Position numbers and translations under genes: made by a program. Shown here one piece after another: positions 32,643 through 46,951 of a stretch of DNA of 64,000 nucleotides; within the stretch, counting starts at the first letter, position 1; each line of letters opens with the position of its first letter. A model generated the notes under the pieces. The model was not told the DNA's origin and did not search any database. It worked only from the letters and a program-made list of their open reading frames with translations. Location: assembly GCA_013420905.1 (NCBI GenBank), contig JAAXNY010000020.1, positions 124,001 to 188,000 on the forward strand, written 5' to 3'. The DNA is from Collybia mongolica. Its lineage: Eukaryota > Basidiomycota > Agaricomycetes > Agaricales > Clitocybaceae.

Positions 32643-35288
32643 TCATGTGAAGCCAGTTACAACCGTTGGGTTGAATATGGGTAGAGGATGTGCCTATGAA
32701 TTAAATCAGCAAGACACCTAAATGTGTCGGCGATAAAAGTCAAACCTCGGTGTTGAACACAAACTCTGCGATGGAGCATTAGTCAGAGATGCCATGATTA
32801 TGATGAATAGGACGTACTGTCTAAGGGTAAAACGCTCGAATCGTCGAAGAGGAGGTAGAGGTATTTCAAAGTCTCGCTCTATTAACAGGTATCAGCATGA
32901 CACCCAAAAGTATAGGAACAAGCAGACCATAAGGAACGTTTCCATTCTGTCTTCGAGCTTCGCGGGAAGTTCATCAACGTTGACAACGGTTGCATATCCG
33001 CCTGTTTCCACTCGACAATGCTTTTCGATTGACTGAAAAATTCTCCACCCGTGCTCACGGTAGCGTGGATCGCCAGTAAGGCGGTAAGCTATGAACAGTG
33101 ACTCAACAGTTTCTGGGCTATAGTATATCGTCGTCAAAAGAACGCGAATAGTATTTCATTCAAACGCACCGAAGCATATAACGAGCATCATACGGAGGAA
33201 ACGCGCCTGGTCTAAACACTTGACGTTGGGAATCACGATAAGCCCCAGTGAAGAAGGACCTACTGTGCGCCTTTTATGTACCAGTCGGAAGGTGCCATGA
33301 CGATTCCATCCATACCATCACTTGGTATCCTAAAATGTACAACCTCTGGGGAAAGTCCCCTTGTGAATGAACGACCATGTCAGTCAATGTGGGTATTATG
33401 GAATATAAAGACCTTGTACGTTGCGGTATCGTGCGTATCCAGGCACGTTTTGACGAGATCCACTCCGGTTTGCCAGTCCCGCTTCCCGTATTCTGAGAGC
33501 TCATCCGCACGGGGAGGCACAGAGACTCGTTGGACGTTCGTTCCAGTCTTCGTAGCACCCAGCATTAATGAGCCCCCGAAAAAGCAAGCCAAGTGATCTT
33601 GCTTGGGTACTAAACGCCATGATCTACCCCCCATAAATGTCAGCGAAGTGGTATAAACCGTAGCCAAACCTACATTTCACCACTGGGATCCTGCTCGGGT
33701 ATCAGTTCTGAGGTGTACGTCATCTTCGAATTGCTGCTTTTTTGTACAATATTTTTGTGTATGGCGTCCATCGCATGGTCGTACATCTGTAGAAGCGATG
33801 AATAACATGCAGGTTTGAATGGAGATGTATAGCGACCCACTTCACGGTACACGGCTTCGGAACCGTTCTGTGGAGGCCTCAATTAATGTCATTCCGTAAA
33901 GCACTCTTGCTAATAGTGGCCTACAGTTTGGATGTATTGTTTTCTGTTGACAAGGTTAGACATATAATACGACAGATATAAAGGCCGGGTACTGACAATA
34001 AATACTCGTAGAACGAATCACCACGGGCGCCTAGCCGTATCGCAGACGTTTCATATTGTCCCAGTTCGACGCTTGGACCACCATCAGTACGTTATCTGGG
34101 GCGACATGCAGGAGAACTGACTTCATGAAGATTGATGCAAGCCCATGTGGTAGTCTCGCAGCCTTTATGACACGCATGACCTACATTTTGCCGTATTCAT
34201 ATAAATATTGTGAAGGGTGAAGGTTGGGATAAGCAACATACGTTTTCCGCCTTCTGCCAGTACACCTCTTTACCAGTCAGGTAACTTAGGTATCTAAACT
34301 CAAGCTGAAGGGTAGCAATTTCAGCAGTACTGACAAGCCCAGGGAACTCTTTATTTGCGACAGCCTCCCCAGTCGCCAGATTGACCATTGTCTGAGGCAG
34401 TCCAGAGGGGGTGTCGAAAGCGGGTAATATCCTATCTGCAAGGTCAACGGCTTTCTCGAGGAAAATCGGGTCTTCTGAGGACAGGTGGTACGCTGAGAGA
34501 AGACCACCAATCACGCGAATAGTCGTCTATATCGCATATAAGCGCCACATAATCTTAGATTTGGGGAGAACGGTAGCTACCTCAAACGTGCTGAAATGAT
34601 CATCTCGATCCACGGACATCTGGTTTGCCACCCAATCCCGCGCACGGCCGTACTCCTCCTGAAGACCCATTACCAACATGGTATCAATGGAGTCGATCAC
34701 TGTGTAGCCAATTCCACCAGTGTGCGACAGGTTCGATCCTTGCTTGCTGATCGGGTGGTATTCATCGTCGCCCATAGCGTCCCGCTCTGCAGAACTTCAG
34801 CCTCGGTGTTCTCCCGCTCCAAATTACGTTCCTCACCATATGCAAACCACGCATGCTATGCATAGTATTTCCTTCTTAGATGATATAACAAGAAACCAAG
34901 GCAAGACTGCGAACCTTGAAAGCAGAAACCACTGCATCCCGCTTGGGTATATCAGCATATAGCTGCGTAATTGATGGTGTGCCAACCCCGAGCTTCGAGG
35001 GCTCGAAATGGTCCGAGAATCCGATCCACGAATCCAATAAATTCACAATAAGTGTTGGGTTCTACATGGAATCAGATGTTAGCGTACAAACGGCAAAAGA
35101 CGTATACGCACTAGATACGCAAATAGTATACCCCCGGCAAGTACGACCAAGGACAATAACGTCGTATGCCTCTGCCAGTCTACATCCTGTGCATCCTGCA
35201 GTGGGGTCTGCTCCTTGCGAGGGCCTGCCTCAGAACTTTTGGACTGCGTCTTTGCCCGCTTCTGCTTGAGTATTTGTGTTTCTGTCAT
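32643..35288 (-). CDS. GH47 mannosyl-oligosaccharide alpha-1,2-mannosidase
   Basis: It trims alpha-1,2-mannose from N-glycans in the ER/Golgi. The N-terminus (35288, MTETQILKQ) is short and cytosolic, followed by one membrane segment (TTLLSLVVLAGGILFAYLV), a type II anchor. Luminal GH47 motifs appear in order: DSIDTMLVMGL (about 34690), GARGDSFYEYL (about 34020), DHLACFFGG (about 33590), LRPETVESL (about 33120, created by splicing) and FVFNTEAHP (about 32670-32750, split by an intron; the Thr binds Ca2+). It ends at TGA 32643. There are many short introns. Key acidic residues are present, so it is probably active; ER versus Golgi subtype is not decided. Confidence 0.93.
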
Positions 35289-35909
35289 CTTGCGGCTCAG
35301 ATGTATTAAGAGTTCTCAGGTCCGAGTTGATGATAATGGAAAGGGAAATGAATGAATCGAGGCCCAGGTTAGACCACAGTAATCATGACACGGATCCGGT
35401 AGCTATTTTGTTCGCCGGTATTTTGAAGGTTCCGGCCGCTACAAAACTGAAGTTCGATGTTCAACGTTCAGTACTCCGTCTCTAGCTGAGATTCATACAT
35501 ATATTCAAGGAGAATAGGATAATCGATTATTCAGCGACTACAAATAAACAGTCCTCCGACACCTACAAGATCTCCAAAGTAAAAGAGTGTGGGTCGAACC
35601 CTCGTGAATCCAAAACGTACGCAAGGCGGATGGGGGCCGGTATCGAACAAGCCCACGAGCACACGTCAAGGGATCATCTAAGTATGTAAAGAATGGTATA
35701 GAGATAGGGTGGATGGGTGTGTGCGTAGGAAACGGGAATATGCTGATTAGTCCAAAGTCCACGAGAAAATCAAGCCCTTGGATAAATGAAGGGAAAGCAA
35801 AGAGTTCCAGATAAAGGATCAAAGTCAATTAAAAGGCAATTAATGGTGTTTCGTGTCAAGATATGTTCATGACAATGCAATGCGATAATCGTAGCGGAAC
35901 CCAGGGTGA
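35289..35909. other. Intergenic; no gene seen
   Basis: This separates the mannosidase start from the chitin deacetylase stop, both minus strand. It should hold the mannosidase promoter; nothing recognised. Confidence 0.5.
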
Positions 35910-37972
35910 TTATAGACGTGTCAAGACACCCATAGAGCCAACGAAGGCACCGATAGCGCCAACTAAGAGAGCAGGCCAGGTTCCGAGGGGTGCTGTCGGG
36001 AGGTCACCGTTGAAGGGGACGTAAGGCGTCGCCGCGGCGCTAGTAAAGGCGCCACCAATACCACCGCCAGTCAAGTTCGCTCCGTTGGGCTATGGGACAA
36101 GTAACATATTAGAAACATGCAAACGCAGCTGGGGTCCACTTACCCCAATTGGCCGCGAGTTATCTGCGAAAGCACATTTGTCCGACGTGCAGATACACTT
36201 TCCGCCGATAGGGTCCCAGAAGGGTGTGGAGCAGTTCTGGGGAACTATAAGAAAAGGTCAGTGTCATGTCACATGACGTGAGGCATCAAGGCGAAAACGC
36301 ACGTCGGAAACGAGAGCTCTCGCCATCAGGAACCTTCTGAGGAGGGTTTGGATTGTTCGGAGAGGGTGGAACCTCGGGACAACCATACTATAACACCAAG
36401 TCACGTCAGAACAGACAACAGCAGATTCAGTAAAGAGACTACGCACACAGGTGTAAAACGGGAAGTCACTGAAGGCACAGTGTGCAAGAAGGCCGTTTTC
36501 ATTCTCGGGCATTCCGTTACAGATTTTCATGGATGAATCAACTTGTGGTGTCGAGCATTTGAGAGAGCCAACTTGGTCCAGCTGGGATACGGGCACAGGG
36601 TGCCGAACCCAATCGAGGAGCTGTTCGTTCGACACAATCCAGACTACAGAACAGTTTATTGTCGATTCTTGATGTGATCAATGATCGCTTACCATTGGGT
36701 TGTTCTTGTGCCCAGTCTAGGAAGGCATTGATCATCGCAATGGTTGATTTTCCAGTAGGAGAACCGGGATACGAAAGCTAGATATATAGTTCATTAGTGT
36801 GGGATGTATATAGAGTGAAGATACTTACCGAAACATGGATGGGATGAGTGTACAGACCAATTGGCTGGCGGTTGCCGTTGTAATGATCAGTGAAAGTCTT
36901 CTGCATGTATTCCAGAGTGGCCGAATCATTTGACTTTGTAGCACCATTTGCCGCATCCCTAATTACATGGTTAAATTACGTAAAATGCTGGGTAATGTTG
37001 CTGGTTCACTTACAGCCAAGGGTCCATCAAATGCGGGCCAGCAGCACCCTTGTTATCGAAGAAGGAATACATCGGGATCTCCCAGAAGCCAGGGAGCTTT
37101 GGTTCACCCTTACACGTTCCGGGGACGGACAAACAGTTGTTCGCCATACCATTGTCTAGCGTATAGGGCCAATATGCATCGGTGTTCGGGTCAGTGACAG
37201 GGACGGAAGAAGCAGAACTGGAATCATATGTAAACTGGGATTCGTATAGGATTTTCAGGGTTTCTACTGAATAGGCAAGGAACGGCGCGCGGAACCCCTG
37301 AATCTTGTTTAATGGGATACCAGCAAGGGCGTTAAGTGCGATAAGATTGCCGTTGATTTCGTCCGCTGGTGGTGTTCCCACATGGGTCATGCTACGTTTT
37401 GAATGTTAGTATCATGTGGGAGGGATATATATAGAATGCTCACGTGTGGTCCGCAATTTCATTCCCAGCAACGTACCAATCTACATTGGGTTGGAGTTGA
37501 CATAGGTATGGAAAGTGCATGTGGGCCTTGGTACTTACCTGTAATGAGGGTGTAGTTGGTGTAATTGAGGGACGCGAAGTATGTCATTTTCGGTTGGCAG
37601 CCGTTGGGGTTCTTCCGGTGCGCGAGGAACTGGTTAACGGCATCGAGTGTGTACGATTGAACAGCATCATCGGCGGTAAAAACGATGAATTGGGGTGTAT
37701 CAGACTGCATTAAACATTGATCACATCAATGCTGCGAATCACAAAGCACCTAAGCAACGAGGAAAAGCGACGAAACTCACGGGCTTGATGCCACCTGGCG
37801 GGCTGGTACTTGCACAATTACATGTCGGTAGCTTACACTTTGAGGAGTCGCAAGAATACCCCAAGGACTCTGGGCTGGTAGTGGGACCGTCGAGAGAACC
37901 GTCCTGAGCAAATGCCAGTAATGGGGCCAATGCAAGGAGAGCAGCGGGTAACATGGCCGTTGTGAGGCGCAT
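35910..37972 (-). CDS. Chitin deacetylase (CE4), GPI-anchored
   Basis: It removes N-acetyl groups from cell-wall chitin to give chitosan. Signal peptide MRLTTAMLPAALLALAPLLAFA (37972 downward); then a Cys-rich SCDSSKCKLPTCNCAST segment; the CE4 motif 1 reads VFTADDAV instead of the common TFDDG but keeps both Asp (about 37670); the metal-binding HTMTH is formed across an intron (about 37386-37445); RAPFLAY is motif 3 (about 37280). A second Cys-rich region follows (about 36180-36500). The C-terminus is Ala/Gly-rich with a hydrophobic tail (ALLVGAIGAFVGSMGVL), a GPI signal. Stop at 35910-35912. It likely acts at the wall or plasma membrane. Confidence 0.9.
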
Positions 37973-40504
37973 CGTCGTCTAAATAGGCCTTGAGCGGGTC
38001 AGGGAGGTGGAGGTCGCCCAAGACGATGAAAGAGGGGCAGCTCAAGCTCGGTAAAGCCTGAGAAGAGGGGGGAAAGACGAGGAACAGGTAAAGGAGTAGT
38101 AAAAGTTGGAGGATCGAAACAAACAAGAGCCTGCGGCGACAAATTTCCGGGACACCCCTCCCCTCGGCACAGATTTGCTGACTCAGCCGGCACGTCTAAG
38201 ATTAGAACGCATTCCCATGCTTCGGACTTCGACGTTGGAGGCGAGGCAACCCAACCACGACAAATATTCATGAGCAATGAACAACATTTTTAGGTGAGTC
38301 TCACCTATAATTGCGTCCCTCGATCGCGACGCGTGCTAGTGCTAATCTTGGATGGACCAAAATAACACTCAGGCTCAAAATTGGCTCATAATAACTCAAT
38401 ACATTAATGAGACTTTTCCACCCCGATTCGACCCTTCAATCCACCTAGCAAACTTTCATAGACCCTACGAACGAGTGCAAAGGCTTAAGCCATATTCATG
38501 GTTTTGGAGCAGTGAGTCAACCACTTCTCTTTCGAATCATATTCAATCCTTCTGGAGATGTTGGATAACCTTATATCTAGTGGCAGAGGACGCTAAAGGG
38601 GGCCACAAGCCGTCTTAGGAATCACGCACATTGAAGTTAAAGACATTCCACCTGCCAAGAACTGTCTGTGTTTTGGTGTCTCATATATATAATGATTTGG
38701 CGACGTCCCAAGGCCTGTGTATTCCCAAGGATTGATCAAAGTTATGGGTCAGCAGCGTTAGCAACCACCAGGTGGTCATGGAACAAGCGGCGAGGCCCCC
38801 TCTTGTCTCAAAGATATACGCCATCGAGCCTTCCCAAAATGCTAGAAGCGTGCACCTAGATAACATTCCATCGTCGTGTTGAATTGAAGGGCCTCAAAAA
38901 ACGACCGAATAATCAACCCTAGTTCTAACAATGGTGAGGTACGGCGGCTACTTCTTAGGATTTTTAGTTATACTTAACCTGACCTCATATTTGTTGCAAT
39001 AGGGTCGTCGTATGACACTCAACACCTCCGATCGGTAGGAATATGTAAGGACGTAATTCGCCCTTGAAAATGTTACCCTAACGAGCTCCGTCACCGATAT
39101 GTAACTGAGCCCCAATCGTGAGGTTTCTAACCCACCGTACCGTTTCTGATTAACGTACCATTCTTCAAGTCTACATAATAGGAGATCCAAGCAATCCGAG
39201 AGGGGTTATCCCTACCCAGTGTAAATCCAAATCTCAGCCATGGCTTATACATGTTACATTTAACATGCAAGAATCAACACCCCTACCAATGATTGAGAAG
39301 CACTCACGCGAGGGCTTTCAAACTTGAGATGGTATTCCCCCTCCACTACACCTCGTTTCGTCGGTTCCCACTTTGTCAGATATCGAGTTCACGCTAGAAT
39401 GTGTTCTACGTTGACTCTTTGTGTTGTTTCGGGTGCAATTGCTTCTCTGAGTTCACTGGGACCCGAGAAGGTACAAACCACCATTTCCTTTAGGCCCTTT
39501 TGCACTTCCACTCCTTGGACATCTTTAACAATACCACCAACCTGCCAAAAATACCACGAACAAGGGAAACCTTATGGTGTCTGATTTACTATGGGGGGAA
39601 CGAGGCCTCCAATTCTAGTTCACGGGACCGATAGATGACATCATCCACTTGCACGCACCAACACGGTCCTACATTGTATTCAATGGTGTAACAACTGCCG
39701 TTGACCTCGAGGGAAGGAACTAGAACTACACTGATAGGCCTCCGTTTCTGGTTTTCCGACTGTAAGTGCTCCTCATCTAATATCTAGATCATAAATTCCA
39801 TACATCCAAGTTGGGTTTTTGTCCAGATGTTATCAGTTCTACGGCATGGGAGTCGGCTTCAATTTGCACCCAAGGATGATACAATAATACTTCAACCCGA
39901 AAAAATACATTATTCAAACCCGGGAGGCGCGCATTCTACTGCACAACCTAGCATCAACACCGGCAAACGGGATGGTAACATATCCCAGCGAGTCAACCAT
40001 TGTCAGCGTGGGGTAATACTTTTTCCGGCGTTTACTTTCGGCAAGATTTCAATCATCTTGTGCACTATCTTTGGGCCATGTCTAATAAAGACGAGTATCC
40101 TGAAATTGCGGAGGGTGTCTGGTGCTTTGGGAATTGCTGTTCATCGGGTGGAACCCAAATCAAATTTTTTTTCCTTGTACGTCCAACTCTCATGTCTATA
40201 TCACTTTTGATTAAGCATTTCAGTGCAACATCGCGCCCAATGAAACTGCTTGATCCCTGATAACACAGGCTGATATTTTATATAAATATCGAATATCAGG
40301 TCGCACGTACAGCTCAATCTGCCCGTCAGGTGACCTCTGTCATAGCAGAATGCGGAGTCGTCATCTGGGTTGAATGTCGGACTTAGGTGGTAACTGTTTC
40401 GAGCAGGGACTAGTTAGAGCCAGTGGGCGGTTCATATATTGGGTCAATCTGTTTCCAGAGCCTTATGAAGAAGTTATACCCGATACTACCTATATGCGCA
40501 CACT
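37973..40504. other. 2.5 kb without a supportable gene
   Basis: This is upstream of chitin deacetylase (its promoter side) and downstream of the methyltransferase. Frames up to 128 codons (39827-40210 plus) show no domain and no convincing splice structure. No repeats were recognised. Confidence 0.45.
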
Positions 40505-41737
40505 TCACCCCGCCCACCCAATCTTAAATAACCTATACCCACTCTCATCTACTCTCCCAACACCGTCTATCTTTTTCGCCTCTTCCTTATCCAAGACCGC
40601 CAAAACTGGGCTACTTGATTTCAAAACGTCCGGAGAGTCAGGAAACACGTCATGAACAGTATTATCCAACCCTTCATGGCGCCCCGTCATCCTGAGGGCC
40701 ATGATCATCCAAAAGGTGCCGCCTTCAGGGGCGTCTACACAGGGACGAGCGAGGAGGCGCTCGACGCATCCCTTAATCCATCGTGCGTGGTCAGGATGGT
40801 ATATAACATCGGCGGCGAGTATCACATCGAACGGACGGTCTAGTGGCAACGAATACGAAGGGAACTCCCAGTCGAGTTCGTGTACCGTTACAGGCAACGG
40901 ATCACAGGTAGGGAAATTCATGGATACGTTCGCTGACAAATTGGCGAGGACATCAGGATGGTAGTCGGTCGCGATCATCAACGGTGCGCTTTCTCGCAGA
41001 ATTTTCGCGGCTACGATACTAAGCAAACCCGTACCCGCCCCGAGTTCCAAGACGCGCAACGGCTCCATACCATCCGAGGTTAGGGAAAATTTATCAGGTG
41101 CTGCACACATCTTTTCGGCAAAGATAATGGCGCTCCCCCAGCTCTGCAGGCCGACCGAGGTATGGTCGTCTTCTAGCATGGTATCGTTCAACTCTACTTC
41201 GATTGAAGGACCATGCTCCGATAGGAATGAGAACGAACGAATGTAGCTTTCTTCGTCCTCGCCTCCGATGAAAGCGGATAAAATTGAACTAGCTTCGTCG
41301 AGAAGCTCTGTGCGTATGTTTTGTTCGCCTTGGCATGTTGGAATGCTAGCCCAGGTGTCGGCGCGTGCTACGAAGCCTGTGACCCACTTTATAGCAAACG
41401 AGCGTTCTAAAGAATCGGATCTAAGAATTTCCCAAGTTTCATCCACATCCCCTGGGCCGCGGATTACCCCCAACTCGGTTGAGGTTGGGTCCTCGTCCTC
41501 TTCTGCAGATGCGTACCCGGAATCTGGAACAGATTCATCGTGGATGAGCGTTGCTAGCTTGCGTTTTGGCAAGGAAAGTGCTATCGGGACTGGGGGCGGC
41601 CAGTAAAGGTCCCGCAAGTTTTGCAAAGCATGCACTATATTCTGCGTAGACTGGTTGGAGAGCCGGCCGAGCGGTGGTAGGAAAGCTGTTGGTGGTGTAA
41701 AAAACGACCGAGTCGAGGGTGGATTATGTGTGTCCAT
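40505..41737 (-). CDS. METTL21-type protein lysine methyltransferase
   Basis: It is an S-adenosylmethionine-dependent methyltransferase (Methyltransf_16 family), 410 aa in a single exon, unusual here. The first 200 residues are variable and acidic. The fold starts at VGLQSWGSAIIFAEKM, followed by the SAM-binding VLELGAGTGLLSIVAAK (motif I), ATDYHPDV (motif II), and FDVILAADVIYHPDH, a family signature (post-motif II). No signal peptide or membrane segment, so it is probably cytosolic or nuclear. The protein substrate (for example an elongation factor or chaperone) cannot be told from sequence. Confidence 0.88.
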   Translation of the reverse strand: MDTHNPPSTRSFFTPPTAFLPPLGRLSNQSTQNIVHALQNLRDLYWPPPVPIALSLPKRKLATLIHDESVPDSGYASAEEDEDPTSTELGVIRGPGDVDETWEILRSDSLERSFAIKWVTGFVARADTWASIPTCQGEQNIRTELLDEASSILSAFIGGEDEESYIRSFSFLSEHGPSIEVELNDTMLEDDHTSVGLQSWGSAIIFAEKMCAAPDKFSLTSDGMEPLRVLELGAGTGLLSIVAAKILRESAPLMIATDYHPDVLANLSANVSMNFPTCDPLPVTVHELDWEFPSYSLPLDRPFDVILAADVIYHPDHARWIKGCVERLLARPCVDAPEGGTFWMIMALRMTGRHEGLDNTVHDVFPDSPDVLKSSSPVLAVLDKEEAKKIDGVGRVDESGYRLFKIGWAG

Positions 41738-42034
41738 TATTGTAGTTTTTCTAATAAAAATTGTCGGATCTGTATCTGGGATCTGGATCTATGTGTGTCT
41801 GTAAAAGGAATACGGCATCGAGGAAATTCTAGGGTATGTTCTAGGAGTTGTCTATGGTGAAAGAGGAACCCGGGGTTATCGTGCAAGGACAGGCATCGGG
41901 AGGGAAAGGAGGTGGGCTGAAAGTAAAGCTTTCGAGACAGCGCGCCATTTTAATTATAAGGTCGAAAAAAAAATCCGCCCACGTGTGCGAGGGTGAACGG
42001 AGGTTACTGACCAACACTGGCAAACAACTTCCCA
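41738..42034. promoter_or_regulatory. Divergent promoter region, methyltransferase / Gon7-like gene
   Basis: 297 bp separate the divergent start codons. A CCACGTGTGCG segment (about 41979) contains the palindrome CACGTG. Sharing is inferred from layout. Confidence 0.45.
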
Positions 42035-42340
42035 ATGCCTTCCGTGTCTTCCGCGATAACGATCAGCTACGAACTGAAGCCTCCAGTGGTAGTAGTGGCA
42101 GAGGGGCTGAGCGCATCTAAAACTCAACAATTTCCCATAAACACTAAACCGTCAGAAGGACAAACAAAGTTTTATAACTCCCTACACCTGGCGGTGGAGG
42201 AGGCCAGAAGCCAGCTGGGGAATGATTTGACTGCGTGGCGGGATGCTGTGGGAAAAGGTGAACTCAATAAAGAGACACCCAAGACGTTGAAGTATGATGC
42301 AGATGAAGAAGAGGAAGATGACGAAGGCGATCAGGCATGA
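42035..42340 (+). CDS. Gon7-like EKC/KEOPS subunit candidate
   Basis: This is a single-exon 101-aa protein. It has a beta-strand-like start (AITISYELKPP), a central helix YNSLHLAVEEARSQLGNDLT, then AWRDAVGK, and a strongly acidic tail (DADEEEEDDEGDQ). The NDLTAWRDAVGK block and size fit the fungal Gon7 family, which works with the KEOPS complex in tRNA t6A formation. The match is from memory of the family and is not strong. It is divergent from the methyltransferase and ends 111 bp from the stop of the convergent mitochondrial uL2m. Confidence 0.5.
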   Translation: MPSVSSAITISYELKPPVVVVAEGLSASKTQQFPINTKPSEGQTKFYNSLHLAVEEARSQLGNDLTAWRDAVGKGELNKETPKTLKYDADEEEEDDEGDQA

Positions 42341-42451
42341 AGGTTTGCATTCCGAACGTGACTTGCTCTCACAAATTTGACGTTAAAAATGAAGGCTGCG
42401 CCCATGTTATTAAAAGAAATAGCTATCGATAAAATACTGAGAACATCCCAT

Positions 42452-43722
42452 CTAATTAGCGCGCTTTTCCTTTCCTCTTGGGCGTTCACGTATAACCATC
42501 TTATTGCTGTTCTTTGGTCCTTTTGGACCAGGCTTCCTCGTCCTCGTACCCTTCGTTCCCCAGCCCCAAGGAGAAACGGGGTGTTTGTTAGACTTTGACT
42601 TTCCACGACCACCACCGTGAGGATGGTCGTTTCTATAGATAATTCCTGTTAGTTGAGTGATGCAAGTATGGGTAAGATAAAATAGACGTACGCATTCATT
42701 GCAACACCACGCACGGAAGGCCTCCATCCCAGCCACCGTGACCTGCCGGCTTTGCCCAAGTTTATACTTTTCCAAAGGGGGTTGCTGACTTTCCCAACGG
42801 TCGCGCAACATTCTTGAAGGATCTTGCGCACTTCACCACTCTGCAGTCTGACCTGAGTGTACCTCCCAGCTGGCTCATGAGCAATGACTTGACCGAATGA
42901 ACCGGCTGAGCGAACGAGAATGCCTGGGCCATCAGGCTTGAGTGCAACATTATGCACAACGGTCCCGGGAGGAATCAGTTTGAGTGGCAAAACGTTTCCA
43001 GGCTTGAGTGTCATGGTACGAAGGATACCAAGCGCGAGCGATTGGGCTGATGATCCCGTGTCTTCAGAAGTGTTGTTCTCTTCAGATTTTTGGAGCGTTT
43101 TGACTTGTTCAATCGACACGTCGAACCCCGGCACAAAACCGTCAGGTATTCCTTGCCTAAAACTCTGAACCTCATCACCAGCTCTCATGCCCTCTGTGGC
43201 AATGATATAACTCCACTTCTTCATCCCCTCAACGTTAGGATCCCGGTTCCGCACGAGGGCAATGTGTGCGGACCGCCCTGGGTCGTACTCGATACGAACG
43301 ACATCGTGTACTCCAGGCTCCTCACGTTTAAAATCTAGCGTCCGTATACGCTGTCTGTGGCCCCCTCCGCGATGCCGCACGGTAATTCTCCCGTGTGCGT
43401 TTCTACCTCCAGTTTTCCGTTTGGGAATGGTGAGTAACCGCACAGGCCTGCCTTCGTAGATATGTGGGTTCAACGGTCGTTTAAGGTGGCGGATACCAGG
43501 AGTCACAGGTTTGTAGGTTTTGAATAGGGATGCGGTGCGAGAGAGAGCTGTCTCCATCTCCGTGTTTTTTTTATTCTGCCACATAGCAGTAGCATAGTTG
43601 CACGTCTGAGTTTGCACTGGCGTCTGCGCCCACCGTGGAACTGTAGCAGCAGATGACCGGCCTGCTAAAGGTGCTAGGCATGTCCGAAGCAGCGCTGTGC
43701 TGCCTCGAACTGAGGACAACAT
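42452..43722 (-). CDS. Mitochondrial ribosomal protein uL2m
   Basis: This is the large-subunit mitoribosomal protein at the peptidyl-transferase centre. Two exons (42692-43722, 42452-42632; 59-nt intron) give 403 aa. The N-terminal 40 residues are Arg/Ser/Ala-rich without acids, a mitochondrial targeting peptide. Hallmarks: [20 protein letters not shown] and, across the intron, [18 protein letters not shown], where L2 has the NPVDHPHGGG block with its functional His. It ends in a basic tail ([10 protein letters not shown]). An inserted Ser/Glu-rich segment ([12 protein letters not shown]) sits in the middle. It is divergent from RVB2, with 105 bp between starts. Confidence 0.95.
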
Positions 43723-43827
43723 GAGAAAGTTGGTTAGACCGGGAAAGGAAACTGAGGCAAAAGTTTGTTTGGCTCAAAACAGCCGACGACGCGCCTTGAA
43801 CAATTCTTGAACACCAACTTTTCGATC
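43723..43827. promoter_or_regulatory. 105-bp divergent promoter, uL2m / RVB2
   Basis: Only 105 bp separate the two start codons, so both 5' UTRs and both core promoters must fit or overlap here. No TATA box is obvious. Confidence 0.7.
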
Positions 43828-45595
<1,768 letters not shown>

Positions 45596-46239
45596 CATAG
45601 AGGATATGTCCTGGTAATCTTTCCTATTCAGGTATTCGTTTATTGATGCTAACCGGCTATCCTCTTTAGTTACCACATATAGTGTATAGATAGCTATGGA
45701 CCAGTCATACGATCATGAATGTTTCGAAAGCCTTGGGTAATCATTTAACAGTCACCATGATCATCCACATAGTGTACAGCGCCAATGGTACCCCATCGTC
45801 GTCACTTGCCGGGATCCAAGCATCTATTTAGCATGGTAATGACCATAAGTAGCCTCGAAGCTGATACTCTTGACATCTTGCCATCTGCTCAACGAGTGAG
45901 AACCATGAGAGCTTATTGCTCCGATAAGCCCCCGCGAATTCAGTGATTTATTTTCAGGATATGTACAACTGTCATGATATTCTTCTCGGGGTACGTGTCT
46001 AACGGGGTTGAAGAGTTGACGCTATGGTCGTGCGCGCTGGCAGTCTATCGCAGAACGTTACATAACTCCCGAATAGGTCTGACCACCCCAGTCTCTTCTG
46101 ATCCTAGATCCTTCCTATAACCCGTGGGGCCTGTGCCACTGCCTCAAAGATCCTCCCATCCACCTGACATGGTGGGATTCTTTGTCCATTAATACAGTTT
46201 AAAAGAACGGCCTGTGCGTGTCATTTCCCGTCCCCCACA
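45596..46239. other. Intergenic; no gene seen
   Basis: This is the region between RVB2 and the small six-exon gene, both plus strand. An AT-rich segment TTAATACAGTTTAAAAG at about 46189-46205 may be the core promoter of the next gene. Confidence 0.45.
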
Positions 46240-46876
46240 ATGTCTTCGGTAAGTCACTTCCTTTAATAAGCAATTGTCATGCTTAATGTTTGCTTTTTTG
46301 GCCAGAATACCTCCAAGCCTTCCCAAAGCCGATTCATCTCAGCGATGAAGAAAGTGGGACGCTCGAAACCAGAGCCTGTACGTCCATGTCCTAGCCTCGT
46401 TGGGGACTTATCTTAAGCCGTTACTATGGGCTTTGCCAGTCACCTCAACTATCCCCAGCCTACGTTCTCGACCTCACGCTTGTGGATTCCCTGGTAAACT
46501 TCATCAATGTCGCTGTGCTCTATTTTCGACCAAGCTCACTGCTCTTCAGGCTACGTATCCTGTCGCTCAGTCCCCTGTCGATTCCGTCGGGTCCTCGCAC
46601 AGCGTACGCTCAACCTCACTCCTCATTGAGTATTTCGATCTAAGCTTCTGTCTTGCAGGGAGACCAACACCCCTCATATCAAGAACCAAATTCGGTATGA
46701 ATTGTGATATTGCGTACTAGTGTTATATTGCACTGATAACCATCTAGGATATGCTCGATATGGAAAACATGGCATGGGGACTACCACCATCGACCTTATA
46801 CCAAGGGTGGATGTCTTCAATCCTTGCGCGTCGAGATCCGGAAAACCAAAGGAGAAAAGACCGCAAGATGACATGA
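46240..46876 (+). CDS. Small six-exon protein, 117 aa, unrecognised
   Basis: I assembled this from splice signals: exons 46240-46248, 46306-46377, 46440-46493, 46550-46603, 46659-46694 and 46748-46876. All five introns are 46-62 nt, canonical GT-AG, and all lie between codons (phase 0), so the frame stays open throughout; that is hard to get by chance. The product starts MSSNTSKPSQSRFISAMKKV, with a basic N-terminal helix, a Ser/Pro-rich middle and a C-terminal block rich in Met, Trp and charge (MENMAWGLPPSTLYQGWM then RRDPENQRRKDRK). No signal peptide or known domain. It is convergent with the next gene, 75 bp apart. Confidence 0.7.
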
Positions 46877-46951
46877 CACGACAGAACGTATGACATACCC
46901 CACAGTAATGGACAGACAATATCAACTTGAAACGAATAGGCACATATGTAG

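Noticed and set aside
35580..35660. Minus-strand GGTTCGACCC resembling a tRNA B box
   Set aside because: T-stem and acceptor stem do not pair, and no A box is at the right distance.
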